A DNA stretch of 64,000 nt. Source: Paragorgia papillata. Lineage: Eukaryota; Cnidaria; Anthozoa; Scleralcyonacea; Coralliidae. This document shows, one piece after another, positions 1 to 11,510 of the stretch (the first letter of the stretch is position 1; every line of letters begins with the position of its first letter). The notes beneath the pieces are model-generated. The model did no database searches. It was not told the origin of the DNA and saw nothing but the letters and a program-made list of their open reading frames with translations. Location of the stretch: contig JAWNZC010000470.1 in NCBI GenBank assembly GCA_035771165.1, positions 1,610,001 through 1,674,000 of the forward strand, read 5' to 3'. A program made the position numbers and the translations under genes.

Positions 1-25
1 AATTGTAATAAATTAGCAGTTTAAT

Positions 26-402
26 TTAGTATGCAAAATCATTCTAAGTAATGGCAGTCCCGTTGGGGCAGTTCATTGTAATGTTTTTCTCTGACGAAGG
101 GCCTTCACTCGAAACGTTAGAAACTATGTTCAATAATCAATATTACTCAAGCCTTACTATATTTCGATTTTTCAACACTGTCTACGCAGCACACTACTTT
201 TATTTCATTGTAGTGTGATCCCATTGGCCGGTCCCATTGAAGCTATTTGCCTATAACTGGCACAAAACTATGCATAATTATGTTTCTCGAGAAATGTTTA
301 AGAAAATCAATCAACCAATGAAAATGGTGCCAATAGGACCACCATTACAATGAACTTCCCCAACGGGCTGCATTTAATACTCAGAATGATTTTGCATACT
401 AA
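26..402. mobile_element. Short TIR element containing a hammerhead-like motif
   Basis: Inverted repeats of about 60 bp begin TTAGTATGCAAAATC on the left and its complement on the right. Between them is the hammerhead-like motif at 86-123 and a CTACGCAGCAC tail word also seen near 7270, 19950 and 59420. No ORF. Confidence 0.65.
86..123 (+). ncRNA. Hammerhead-ribozyme-like motif, copy A
   Basis: Order seen: UUUCU (86-90), CUGACGA (91-97), a weak 3-bp stem II, GAA, palindromic ACGU (114-117), U118, AGAAA (119-123). UUUCU and AGAAA form a perfect 5-bp stem I. ACGU could form the 2-bp stem III in a dimer. One extra A lies between the core and stem II, which is not canonical. An alternative simple hairpin (CTGACG with CGTTAG) is also possible. 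Confidence 0.4.
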
Positions 403-418
403 GCTTTTCCCGCCCTAC

Positions 419-1193
419 CAATCTCGTCCCAGAGCCTGCGATCTTTTTGGTCATTACCAAGGAACGGAGACTCTGGGAAACTCCGATGAAACTTGTCATC
501 TGATTGGTTAGTTTAAAAACAGTAAAATTTCAAATAATGTGCACGTTGCTAACTTGTTTAATCGATTTCTCGACGTTTTGTAACATAATAATACACAACA
601 GACCCAAAATACAATTGAACACATGAAATAATTAAAAACAGCAAAAATCGCGACAATTTACAAGTCAAAATTATTATTATTGTCGCCAAACAAACATCCA
701 TCCATCGTCTGCCTCGTCTCGTAATTCTTTGCAGTTTCGTCTCAGAACTTTAAAATAATATTAGAGAATACAAGATCGATGTAGTTTAGCCAAAATTCCT
801 GACAGAAAGTACAATTCCTTACATGAGCGGCTGAGCCGATCACTGCCGAGTGCCGACGGCGACGCGGACATGTAAAACACTCTCGTCAAATCGTCCGGTT
901 GACGATTTAGAGAAAAGCTAAGAAAGGCCATTTGTATCGCAACGCTTTGTCAAGAGCTTTGTAAAACATACTGGGCCATTCTTTATCGAATATTGGTAAA
1001 CAAATATTTTTCCTGGTCTTCGAACAAGTTAAAGATCGTCGATCGGTCGATGACAGTTACAAATTACAGGGAACTGGGAACCAGAGGACTAGGAACAAAA
1101 ACCCAATTTTTTATTTTTTTTCATCGGAATTTCCCAGAGCCTCTGTTCCTTCGTAATGACGAAAAGGATCGCAGGCTCTGGGTACGAGATTTG
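419..1193. mobile_element. Mutator-like MITE with 9-bp target duplication
   Basis: The ends are CAATCTCGTCCCAGAGCC and, inverted, CAAATCTCGTACCCAGAGCC, with about 80 bp of TIR. CCGCCCTAC is duplicated exactly at 410-418 and 1194-1202. The open frame at 993-1205 lies inside and across the TIR and is not a gene. Same TIR family as 45386-46924 and 54591-54978. Confidence 0.8.
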
Positions 1194-1202
1194 CCGCCCT
1201 AC

Positions 1203-1747
1203 TAATTTCAAAAAGGCCCTGGGAATGAGGATGGGTTGTGCCAATGTTATGCCAAAATACCAGCATATCTTCTCATCTTGAAAGGATGATTATCGTTGTG
1301 AAATTGTGAAATGGCCTAGAATTAAAAACAATCTTCAATTTAAAGAACTAATTCCCAATCGGCCAACCCCCACGTCTAAATCTGATCCTAAACCTAACCA
1401 CAATCCCCCGGCAACCTTAAACCTAACCACAACGCCCCGGGAAGAAAGTCCCACGTCTCAGACCCCGACCACAACACCCCTACCCTACTGGGCTTTTTGT
1501 TGTATGCTTTTTAGTTTAACATCCCGCATGTGGTAATCATGATAATCATATTCGTCTGTGTGAACAAACGATGATTATCATGATACTCCAGTGAGAGGAT
1601 ATATTGAAAATGCGCGGGTTATCCGACTCTTGTTTGATCAGTAAACCGGAATGTCAGCCGGGGAGGGTGCATGTGACACTCTAAACCTTGCTCTGCCTTC
1701 CTCCCTGTGGACCAGTGTCGTCAGATAATTTTCTTTGATTTCTATAG
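1203..1747. other. Non-coding stretch before the first recognised exon
   Basis: Holds two or three imperfect copies of a CCTAACCACAA-type word near 1390-1475. No start exon ending in the phase needed by the exon at 1748 was found here. Confidence 0.4.
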
Positions 1748-4700
1748 GGTTGGCCGAAAGATGAAGAAATTACAAAGTCGCTTGTAGTTTGCGCTGTACG
1801 CTGCATGTTACTAAACCTTGATGAAAGAATGAGCCTGGCTGGTCTTTATGCCGCTCTAGAGGTTAGTACACAACCCTCGAAAATTCGACAATGCCGACCT
1901 GATCTTGACTTCAGAGGACGGCGAATTTTTGCTGAGCTCAATCTATAGTTTTTCTTTGAAGAAACAAATACCTGAACTCTGTGGAAAAAACATAACAGCA
2001 ACATTAAATGTGTATAACAAACATTTCCCAAGACGTTTAAAGTCGATTCAGTTCATACAAGTGCTGTACTATACCGGTATGGTAATTGGTTGAATTAACA
2101 TAGAAGCTTGTGCTTTTCTAACAGGCTGCTATCTTGGAAAAAATGCTGAGAGGTGCTGCCCTGGATCGAATTTAGAGTTTTAGTTTTTTCGAGGGCTGGA
2201 ATACAGTTGTGACTCTTCTTGCGACCACCCCTCCTGTAAGCGACCAGCTCTCACAACGACTACTTTTCCACACCTCCGAGTTAGTTGCTTACGAGATTTT
2301 CAACTGTAATTGAATTAACTGTTTAGGGTGTAAACATATGCCTAGAACATCCGGTGCAATGGAAAAGACTGGCAACGAATTTGTAACTTAGGGGGCGTTG
2401 CATGGACCGGTTAACCGGGATAGCCCGCTTTATATATTAAACACATGTTGTTTTTTTAATATTTCGATTACATGGCAAGCGTGTACATGGCAAGCGGGCT
2501 AGCCCGGTTTGCCGGGATCCCGGTTGTTGCAACTGGGCTAGCTATAGGCATAACCCGGCAAACCGGGCTGAAAAACTGTTGAACTCGCTTCGATACGCAT
2601 TCGTTTACTTGACTGTGTGAATAAATAGTGCTGAAAGGAACTGAAATATAACATCAAAACGTTGTTCGTGTGTTTCGTGATCATATATAGCGAAGACTTA
2701 ATTAGTCTTCGTGAAGACGCTTTCGTGGACTATAACAATCTTTATAGAATAAAGATGGGCTTACAAAATAAATAAGAGACTAATTACATGTATATATAGT
2801 GTAAAACTGAAGTAAAACTAACGTAATTTCGCCCTTATTTACTTGATAATTGCGAATTTCGGTCTGAAATCATCCACATCAATTCAAAACTCATCCCGGC
2901 TTACCGGGCTAGCCCGCTCCATGTAATCGTTTCGTTAACTCATTCCGGTTACTAACGGAGCCAGCCCGGTCCATATAATCGCCCCCTTAACAAGTGATCA
3001 ATGAAAGTATTGTTCTCTTTTTTTTTAGATTGAATTATGCGAGCTTCGCAAAAGGGGAGAATTATTATTATACCAAGTTCTTCCTGACAATCAGTGTATT
3101 TTCTGTATGGCAAACAAGAGAGGTAGATATTTATTTTATTTTATTTATCTTTACCTCGACTAAATAAATACAAGGATAGGAACACCGCAACAGCTGAGGC
3201 CGAAAACTGCGGGTCCTGATTATTGCTTTATTTCTTTATTTCTTCTTACTTGATGTGTCTCAAGCCTCGTTCACACTATACCGCAGAGGTTTTCGTGCCG
3301 GCAGAAAAAATATCCGCGGTATAGTGTAAACGGGGCCTAATTTAGCAATCTGATTAGATAGCGGAATCGTGTATTAATATTGAACAAAACGTTTGAGATT
3401 CTGAAACAAAAAAGGAAAGTTCAGATGCAAATTAAATCACGTGTTCTTGTTCATCTTGTTCAATCTAATACGCAATATTTTTTAGCAGCAGAGCTTTAAA
3501 CTGAAGTTTATATTAGTTTTAGTCTGCACGCATGCTCCTGCAAGATCGAAGAAAGGGGTGAAAGCCCGCATAGACCTTATTCCAAAATGGCCGCCGAATT
3601 AGAATTCTTTTATGTGCATATATTATAAATTAGTCCTTATGACCTCGTTTTAAAGTAAAAATTATTTTGAATTTCCCACATGAAAACGAGTGTATAAAGG
3701 CTAATTTATATGTATATAAATTCATACAATTTGTGGACTTCATACAATTTTGAACATCCGCCCCCATTTGAGATAAAGCCAATAAACCATAAATACATCA
3801 GACGGTCAGACGTGTGCTTGTTCGTGTGTAACTGAACGAAGCAAATCAAATAGCGTTTCTTTCTTGTCTACTGCGAGAAACTGATCTATCAGAAAATTTC
3901 CATTGTGCGTGCATTATTGAATATTTTGTCATTGTTATTCTTAATATGGTTTGGTAACTGGTAATTTTGGCAACTTTCTTTTCCTTCTTGCAATATTTGC
4001 TGAATCTATTGCAATAAGTAGTATACACTGTTTCTTCGTTTCACTCCAAGTTTAGATGATGGTTTGACTCGTATATACTTTTTCGCATTTTCGAATTTCA
4101 TTCCAAAATCCGATCTTTTGCCTTTTGAGACTTCAGTACACAACATCCACCTTTATGAATTAGGCCCTGTTTACATGAAGCGGATTGAGTGTTCAAGTCA
4201 AATCTCCCATGTTGTTTCTCCTTGTTGTGTTTACATGAAGAAGATTGAAAGCTTTCGATCTGATCGAAACGAATGGCTGAAGTCAATCCACGCAGTGGAG
4301 TGGATTGACTTGAGATTCAAGCAAGAATCGACTTGAATGTCTCCAATATGGTTCATCTAAACACGGTTTGACTTGAAAATGACTTGATACGCATGAGTGA
4401 AGTTGGTGCGCGTCGTGCTAAATGGCAGACATTGAGGGAAACACAGAAAATAGTGTTCCAAAACCGAAAACAATGTTCCAAGCAGATCGGATTCTCCATG
4501 TGAACATGTGCCCGGTTTGGCTTCACTCGCGTTTTTCGATCCGATTGGACTGTCAATCCGTTTCATGTAAGCAGGGCCAAAGTTAATAACACACTTTAAG
4601 ATTTGCATTTATGACTGACGTTATAAGGCAAACCAAGCAATGAGAATTTTGCGTCATGATTTAGGCCTGAAACTCAGTCATTGCAGAAATTGGTTCGCAG

Positions 4701-7700
4701 CTCGCTGCGAGTACTTGAATCTAATTAAAAAGAACTCGCAGTGCTTGTTTTTTCGCTACGAGTCATTTTTAATTAGATGCAAATACTCACAGCGAGCTGC
4801 GAACCATCTTGTGCGATGAATGGAAAACAGGCTTTAGGACGCAGAATCTAAAATTCTATAGCATCCGTGCAGGCTCTCTCTTTCTCTTGTCTGCATTCCC
4901 CATCTTCTCTCCCTCCACAAGAGCCCGCTCGCAGGTTAATTTAGTTTCTTTATTTTAACAACTTCATTTTCTTTTTAAAGATCAGTTAGCTTTAACATGC
5001 GGATGTACCACAGCTTGCAATGAATGTCTTAGAAATGCTGTACCACTTGATTGTCCCGAGCATGGAAAGCAATTTTCTAAAATTGGTTCGTAAATATTCT
5101 CTCAATAATTACTTAAAGGGTATTGGCAATAAAAGTTAAGTTTGTCTCATTTGAACGAACTCGTCAAATAGTATAAGAAGACCTTTTACAATTTTTTCGT
5201 AACTGTTTTGGTTTTGGAAATATTGCGACCAAAGACAGCGTGCTGTCCGCCATCTTGGAATTATTTTCGATATGCATGTGACGACATAAGCAGGGTAAAG
5301 TGAAATTTTTATCTTGCCGACATTATGAGCTAGAAACTCGATTTTGTTGCGCTATTTCCATTTTAAATTGACCCACAACATTTAAAAAGCCTTCCGTGGA
5401 AATTTGGTCATCCACGGAGTAGTTTCATCAGGTTTACCCTTTACCCTGCTTGTGACGTCACCAATTTCCTAGTTAATTAGACCCAATATTACAACAAGAT
5501 GGCGGACAGCACGCTGTCTTTGGTCGAAATATTTCAAAACACAAGAAAGATACAGAAAAATTACAAAAGGTCTTCTTATACCATTTGACGGGTTCTTTCA
5601 AATGGGACAAATTTAATTTTTATTGCCAATACCCTTTAACTCTCACGAGTCTATATAGTATAGTTTGGTATTAATATCTCTTTCTATATTAATTTATTTT
5701 ATTGATCGTTTTCACTCACGTGATCGGTGGCCCCGTTGTGGTGGTGAAACAATACGAAATGTTTGAATAAGAATAGAGTTAAATTCGCATAGGATAAAGA
5801 TGGTGCACCAATATGGCCGCCATTTCATTGTTTCTGTGCACCAATATGGCTGCTGTGACGCCAGATGAAAACGATCTTTTAGATTTATAATGTTTTTAAT
5901 AGCTTAAACACAGAAGATTGCCCGAACGGGAAGGGCGTGAACGGGAGTCGAGGCCCATGCGAGGCGCTTTCCCGTTTATATTATTTGTCGTTAGTGTCCC
6001 TAATCCAAACTTTAACCCTTACGCTAGGACTAATTTTAGATTAGATTTAATTCTGAAGAATTGATGTAGATATTAATATAGTACAATACATAATAAACGA
6101 ACCCTAAATTGTTTGTTTACAGGTCACCCGCTGACATATGGTGTTATAATTCAAGGAGATTTTCACGAACACAAGGATATTTGTGACAATGATTCAAACT
6201 CCATGGAAGATCTTTATAACGATCAAAATACCTTTGCCATCAAGTGAGAACCGACACTTTGTTGTTTTAATCGAATTTAACGATTTTTTGTTCAAAACTT
6301 TCTCCTAAGTTGAGTAAAATTGTTTGATGCCTACCACTGATCTCTCTAATTTTGAAGCCACTGGCGGCCATATTGGTACTCCAGGTCCAGTGTACCTTGC
6401 CGGCTTAAGAGTAGAGAGTAGTAAGAGTTTACCAGGGGAGTCGGAATAGCCGTAAAACAATTCTCAAATGGCAGCTTACTTTTAGTACCAAAAAACAGAA
6501 GGGAAATACAAGCATATACAGTCCACATACTTCAAAGCTTTGTATAGTGACTTATGCTTTAATACCAAAGGTATATAGATAGTTCTATTATAAAGTTATT
6601 GACTGATTTCGTTGGATTTTTTACGAGTTTTGTGATTTAGGCAAGTTTACGGCGATTAACCGGCGGAACTAACTACAAAATAACACGTTTTACTGCTAAA
6701 TAATATCAACAAAACCAACAAATGCAAAATGTAAGCTTCTAAACGTTTTTTCCCGTCTCTTTTCGTGCTACGAAAATCTCTTTTCGTGCTACAAAAACAT
6801 ACAATTTTCCGTGGCGGCCATCTCGATACTCTCATCTCCGCTGGCCGAGATGAGCAATCCAGTTATATAGAGATCCAGTGATGCCAACCCAATCTCGTTC
6901 CCTGTGTCAAGCAAAATTTGTGACCTCTCCAAAATAACTGACCAAGCGTAACGAGTCATAAATTTCGCACGTATAGACACGAAATATAGATGCGGTTGCG
7001 AAAAACTGAGGTCTATATTCATGTGCTAGACTTTCTATTAATCGAACCAAGTTTCAATTTTGGTTGATACTATAATCAAGAAGATACCGCCTGTTGATAC
7101 AGAAGTGTAACTCCCAGAGCATTCAACTGGAGGTTTCGGATCTCTAATAATATCTAATATTCTAAAATGACTTTTTACTCTGATGAAAAACTCCATTCAT
7201 TAGTATTTCGTTTCAAAAAACCTCGGCAGTTCATCACTTTTTTGCTTTGTTATATCCAAAACACTGCATACGCAGCACTTTATTTTTTTATACACTTGGA
7301 TATTCGTGATTGATTTGCGTTTGATTTCTGTAGTTATAATTAATATATGTCGAATATAAATAAGTTTTGTGGAAACACCACGTAAAATATTTATTTGCTA
7401 AGCTTTCGGCCTGTTGACTCAGAACTTCATCAGAGCAATAACAACAAGCTGTTGGCTCACGTCATTTATAAACTAAGCAATTAACTGATCAATTAAATCA
7501 CGTAAGAATACAATGGCGTATCACGTTAATTTTATTAATTAGAAAACAAAATGAAGAATGTTCTCCGAATATGGACACCACGTGCTGTTTAATGGTTGTC
7601 CCTCCTGATAAATAGTGTGATGCTTTGCACTCTCAATAGATTGTCTTGTTCTTCACGTGAAGTATTATATGTCGAATAGTCAAAACAAGTCATACGATGA

Positions 7701-8344
7701 TGTTTATATATTTTTTTTATCTCACAGAAACATTAAATTGTTTTTCTAGAAATTTTGATCGAATAAGGTCTAAGACAGAAAAAGATGCATGTAAAGACCT
7801 TGATAAAGTCAAAACGAAGATCATGGGCGACAAAAAGGCGAAAAATAGCGGTTGCTGTGCAAGTACTCTCATTCTTTTCATCGCTGGCCATTGCAATGAA
7901 CATGGAAATCTAATTTTGCCAGATAAGTCTATTTTAAAGAAGAAAAATCTTTATAATTTTATCCATGGTATAAATGCAAAGATTGTTGTTATCTTTGCCA
8001 ATGGTCATTATTCAGAAAAGCTCGTCAAATATTTATCCCAGGTTAGATCTAATTTTCTTAACCCCTGTGCTTTCTTTGGTGTGTTTTCGCATGCTGGAAG
8101 TCTGTGTAGTATGTCACTGAAGAATGTTTGTGATAAAAACAGCGCAACTGTTAAGTTTATCTTGGATATATTTAAGAAAGACGACTCTTCTACAACACCT
8201 TCTGACAACAGCGTATCTAGGAAACATCTCACTATTGGACACCTCGTTCAATTAGTCAGTGAACGCATGCACGAGGCGTGCGGGAAATCCCTTCAACCAA
8301 TCGAATACAATGGCGCAGGACACATTCCTATCGCTTATATATAA
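1748..8344 (+). CDS. RING-type zinc finger plus caspase-like protein (5' partial, spliced)
   Basis: Five exons join in frame: 1748-1861, 3029-3122, 4981-5085, 6123-6243 and 7750-8344 (stop TAA 8342-8344), giving 342 residues. Exon phases run 0, 1, 1, 2 and all junctions are AG/GT. Exons 2 and 3 together carry a RING-like pattern C-x2-C-x11-C-x-C-x3-C-x2-C-x8-C-x2-H, split by the intron after the second Cys pair position. Exons 4 and 5 look like a caspase or C14-type fold: a YGVIIQG strand, a hydrophobic LILFIAGH strand ending in the expected catalytic His (codon 7889-7891), GNLILPD, then KIVVIFANGHYS where family members have a D-A-C motif. Asn (codon 8000-8002) sits at the Cys position, so the enzyme is probably inactive. 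Exon 1 has an in-frame stop just upstream, so a start exon lies further 5' or outside the window. RING proteins are often ubiquitin ligases; that role here is inference. The exon structure is firmer than the caspase assignment. Confidence 0.6.
2391..2986. mobile_element. Harbinger-like MITE with TTA duplication
   Basis: Intronic element with GGGGGCG ends followed by ATGGACCGG-like arms, flanked by TTA on both sides (2388-2390, 2987-2989). The subterminal region has repeated GGGCTAGCCCGG words on both strands. Confidence 0.65.
3571..3735. mobile_element. Truncated copy of the palindromic element seen at 15269-15460
   Basis: Starts TAGACCTTATTCCAAAATGG and carries both inner arms around TTATGACCTCGTTTT, but the right outer arm is lost. 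Confidence 0.6.
4153..4579. mobile_element. TIR element, GGCCCTGTTTACATGAAGCG ends
   Basis: The ends at 4153 and 4579 are inverted copies of GGCCCTGTTTACATGAAGCG, with internal inverted TCAAGTC words. It lies in an intron of the RING/caspase-like gene. The open frames here are shadows. Confidence 0.6.
4661..4835. mobile_element. Palindromic MITE, GGTTCGCAGCTCGCTG arms (copy 1)
   Basis: Near-perfect inverted repeat. Both arms contain GGTTCGCAGCTCGCTG, and the outer ends contain AGGCCTG and CAGGCTT. A second copy is at 9916-10088. Confidence 0.7.
5113..5640. mobile_element. Foldback element with ~150-bp arms
   Basis: The ends read AAAGGGTATTGGCAATAAAA and its inverse. Long arms include GACAGCGTGCTGTCCGCCAT in both orientations. 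It lies in the intron between exons 3 and 4 of the RING/caspase-like gene. Confidence 0.75.
5704..5877. mobile_element. YY1/E-box MITE (copy 1)
   Basis: Same family as 17962-18131 and 59432-59605. It has CGTTTTCACTCACGTGATCGG at one end and GATGAAAACGATC at the other, with two CACCAATATGG words inside. More diverged than the other two copies. Confidence 0.7.
7395..7438 (-). ncRNA. Hammerhead-ribozyme-like motif, copy B
   Basis: On the minus strand: UUGCU, CUGAUGA, a six-pair-long imperfect stem II closed by AGUCAA, GAA, palindromic AGCU, U, AGCAA. UUGCU and AGCAA are perfectly complementary (stem I). Relative to copy A both stem I and stem III have changed while pairing is kept. An extra A precedes stem II. 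It lies in the last intron of the RING/caspase-like gene, antisense. Confidence 0.45.
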
Positions 8345-9150
8345 TAGTAAAGGTTTGGAATAATAATTGCATGGTCACCTCGAAATCTTTTGTGTCAAGA
8401 GGAACAATTAATGTCGTATTTCCGTAATTAATACTGGATGAGGGATGTTTGGTTCTAAACGTTCCTCATTCAGTATTCGTGAGGGACAATTAGACGAATC
8501 ATCCCCCACTATTAATGAGGAAATTGTCCCTCATAATCATCATTGGGGCGATGCTAGCAGATTGGCACACTGCTAAAGAGAGGGTGATGTGCACACTGCT
8601 AACAAAATTTTAAGAGTCTCTCTACCTATTGGCTGTTGTCTGACCAACCCTGTCAAGATTGTTGCAAAACTGAATTCATCCTCTATATTTAATCTTATTT
8701 TAGCCTCCAAAAGTTATGGGTAATGATCATGATAAATGATCTGTCTTTGCGCATGTGTCCATTCTTTTGTTTATTTCCTCAGTGACCATGTAATATACAA
8801 AGCAAATGCATGACATTGAGGGATATTAGTGATTAAATGCCCCGAAAGCCGAGGAAGGCCTACCGCCCTCGTGACTTAGGGGTATTTAATCACTATTATC
8901 CCTCAATGTCATGCATTTTCTTACTTATAATAAACAGCAACTGCTTGTTTCTAATAGGATATTTTGACCTGCACTAGTCTCTGGTCATTTATTGCGGGGC
9001 GATAAATGACTTGGAAAAAAACAACTTGTGCGTATTTTTATGTAATCTCAGTGAGCAGTGTATAAAAATTATGCGCAACGTTCTAACATTGTAAATGACG
9101 TGTTATCGACTAAGGGTATTATACGTAGTATTTTTAAAACATTTCAAATA
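8345..9150. other. 3' flank of the RING/caspase-like gene
   Basis: No coding signal. It holds short inverted words around 8430-8560 and the palindrome at 8804-8919. Confidence 0.4.
8804..8919. mobile_element. 116-bp palindromic MITE
   Basis: AAATGCATGACATTGAGGG and its inverse form nearly perfect arms around a short GC-rich loop. Confidence 0.65.
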
Positions 9151-9745
9151 TACTATCCTGTTTGCAGGCTAAATGTGTACGTAGAATGACACACGAGAAA
9201 CCATTATCATTGTATATATACTTATGTGCGACAATACGTGTACTAGCCTGTTTGCAGGCTAAATATGTACGTGCAATGACACACGAGAAACCATTATCAT
9301 TGTATATATACTTATGCGCGACAATACGTGTACTAGCCTGTTTGCAGGCTAAATATGTACGTGCAATGCCACACGAGAAACCATTATCATTGTATATATA
9401 CTTATGTGCGACAGTACGTGTACTAGCCTGTTTGCAGGCTAAATATGTACGTGCAATGCCACACGAGAAACCATTATCATTGTATATATACTTATGTGCG
9501 ACAGTACGTGTACTAGCCTGTTTGCAGGCTAAATATGTACGTGCAATGACACACGAGAAACCATTATCATTGTATATATACTTATGTGCGACAATACGTG
9601 TACTAGCCTGTTTGCAGGCTAAGTGTGTACGTGCAGTGCCACACGAGAAACCATTATATCATTGTATATATACTTATATATGCGCGACAATACGTGTACT
9701 ATATCCTGTTTGCAGGCTAAATGTGTACGTAGAATGACACGAGAA
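9151..9745 (+). repeat. 90-bp minisatellite, six full units plus a partial
   Basis: Units start at 9151, 9241, 9331, 9421, 9511 and 9601, with a last partial unit near 9700. The third and fourth units are identical. The period is a multiple of three, so a 191-codon open frame (9162-9737) runs through every unit with a 30-residue repeat rich in Leu, Tyr and Ile. No splice or coding context supports it as a gene. The last complete unit has small insertions, which break the period. Confidence 0.9.
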
Positions 9746-9828
9746 TGTGTATAATAATGCAATTTGTTTGGATTGTATATTAAAGATGTATACTTGTTCT
9801 CGACTCTTATTGGGGCACATTACTATCA

Positions 9829-10312
9829 TTTGCGTTCAAGCGTTAAGCGTGTAGAGAATAACTAATTGTTTCAATGACAACTATACGTTTGACGTGATCA
9901 AATCAATTACGAGTATGGCCTGAAACTCAGTTATCGCAGAAACTGATTCGCAGCTCGCTGTGAGTACTTGCATTGTATTAAAAAGAACTCGCAGTGCTTG
10001 TTTTTTCGCTACGAGTAATTTTTTATTAGACGCAAATACTCGCAGCGAGCTGCGAACCATCTTGTGCGATGGCTGGAAAACAGGCTTAAGGCGTGTAACT
10101 TTTCGTTGTTATTGCTTCCGTTTCAAGTTTTAACCTTGTGTTGAAGCAGGTCATATCGAAGTGGACTTATGGCTTATATTAGACGACCTGCGTTCGCTGA
10201 TCATCTCGATTCTTACAATCAAGCCAAAGACAAGTTATACCAAGCACACGTTTGAAAACCCGGAAACAACTAGTTATTCGCTACACGCTTAATGCTTGAA
10301 CGCAAATGGCAT
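9829..10312. mobile_element. TIR element enclosing the palindromic MITE at 9916
   Basis: Arms of about 50 bp around CATTTGCGTTCAAGCGTTAA on the left and its inverse on the right. The GGTTCGCAGCTCGCTG palindrome (9916-10088) sits inside. Confidence 0.55.
9916..10088. mobile_element. Palindromic MITE, GGTTCGCAGCTCGCTG arms (copy 2)
   Basis: Close copy of 4661-4835, including the CAGTGCTTGTTTTTTCGCTA core. Confidence 0.7.
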
Positions 10313-10318
10313 GGAGTT

Positions 10319-10996
10319 AAAGTGCACATGAAACGAAAATTAAGTCTGTCTTATTTGAAAGAACACTTAAAATGACAGAGTAACATCTTTTGCAGTTTTT
10401 CGTTTTTTGCATAATGACTTGACTAATTGTACATTTTGGTGTTGTGGGAAAACCTCTATACCCACACGCTTCCTTCAAATCAATTTGGTTTCATAATAGG
10501 GACCTTAAGATCTACGACGGCAACTTCGAACAAAAGCATTCTTCTTGCAAAACAAAGATGATGAATAATTTCTAGTCCCAAGAGTAATCTGAACACCGTC
10601 CTCGCTCTGTATACAACACCACTCAGAGCATTTTCACGTCTTCAGGACGACGTTGACTCGTGGGGTGATGAGAACTGTTATCTGAGATTGCTTAACACAG
10701 CCACTGCAAATGTTTTAACACTTTGAAAATTATAAAACAAGCTTCAAGTATTGAATACAGTAGTCAGTTAACCGTGACGTCTTTTTAATGCTAAAATTTG
10801 AATTGCTTTTTAACCGCCGTCGTCGTCCTAGCATCTTAAGGTCCCTAATAACAAAGATATACAACCTCCGATAAATCATGATGCACATGTGACGTCTAAA
10901 TGTTTAAATATCAAACAAACTGAAACATCTCAAAAACGAAGCAACGAAACAAGAAGCTGCAAAAGATGTTTCCGATTTTTGCTTCATTGGCACTTT
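10319..10996. mobile_element. Foldback family FB1 copy, interrupted
   Basis: The arms match those of 13648-14129 (AAAGTGCACATGAAACGAAA at the left end, GCACTTT at the right). The middle is replaced by the element at 10498-10846. Confidence 0.7.
10498..10846. mobile_element. Nested MITE with AGGGACCTTAAGAT ends
   Basis: The ends are AGGGACCTTAAGAT and its inverse, flanked by AAT on both sides (10495-10497, 10847-10849). Inserted into the FB1 copy. Relatives are at 25981-26505 and 59672-60185. Confidence 0.7.
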
Positions 10997-11038
10997 TTAC
11001 TCCAAAAAGAAAGTTATTTTAGCACCCATAATGTGGTA

Positions 11039-11508
11039 AAAGTGGTTATTCGATGAAAATTTTGTTGGTAATGTTTCTGCATAATCTTAAAGATCTTATG
11101 TTACTTGGTAATTGTGCAAAGTTTCATTTCGAAATTCTCAAAAACAAAGTCGTATTTTACGGGCGAAGTTTGTATTTTGGAGCGCCGCCATTAAATTGGC
11201 CATGTTTGAGAAGAATGAATTGAGAACTTATGACATCACAGACTCAACAAAAACAAAAGATCATTGTTGTTGTCAACAAAGGGGTCATTGTTGTTATTGA
11301 GTCTATGACATCGTAAGCTTCCTCGATTCATTCTTCTCAAGCTCGGCCACTTTAATGGCCGCGTTCCAAAATACAAACTTCACACGTAAAATATCAGCTT
11401 TTCTTCAACGAATTTTGAAAGGAAACTTTGCACGCTTACCAATTACCCTAACATATTTAGGATTATGCAAAAACATTGCCAACAATATTTTCATCAGAGA
11501 ACCACTTT
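11039..11508. mobile_element. Foldback element with ~200-bp arms
   Basis: AAAGTGGTTATTCGATGAAA and its inverse form the ends. Each arm includes a TTTGTATTTTGGAGCGCCGC-like segment. It is next to, and nearly abuts, the Harbinger-like element at 11511. Confidence 0.65.
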
Positions 11509-11510
11509 AA

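Noticed and set aside
1306..1536. Pro/Thr-rich frame as first exon of the RING/caspase-like gene
   Set aside because: It reads a CCTAACCACAA repeat and has no donor in the needed phase.
9162..9737. 191-codon frame as a gene
   Set aside because: It follows the minisatellite exactly and lacks transcript or splice context.
9151..9745. CRISPR array
   Set aside because: Units are contiguous without unique spacers, and the genome is eukaryotic.
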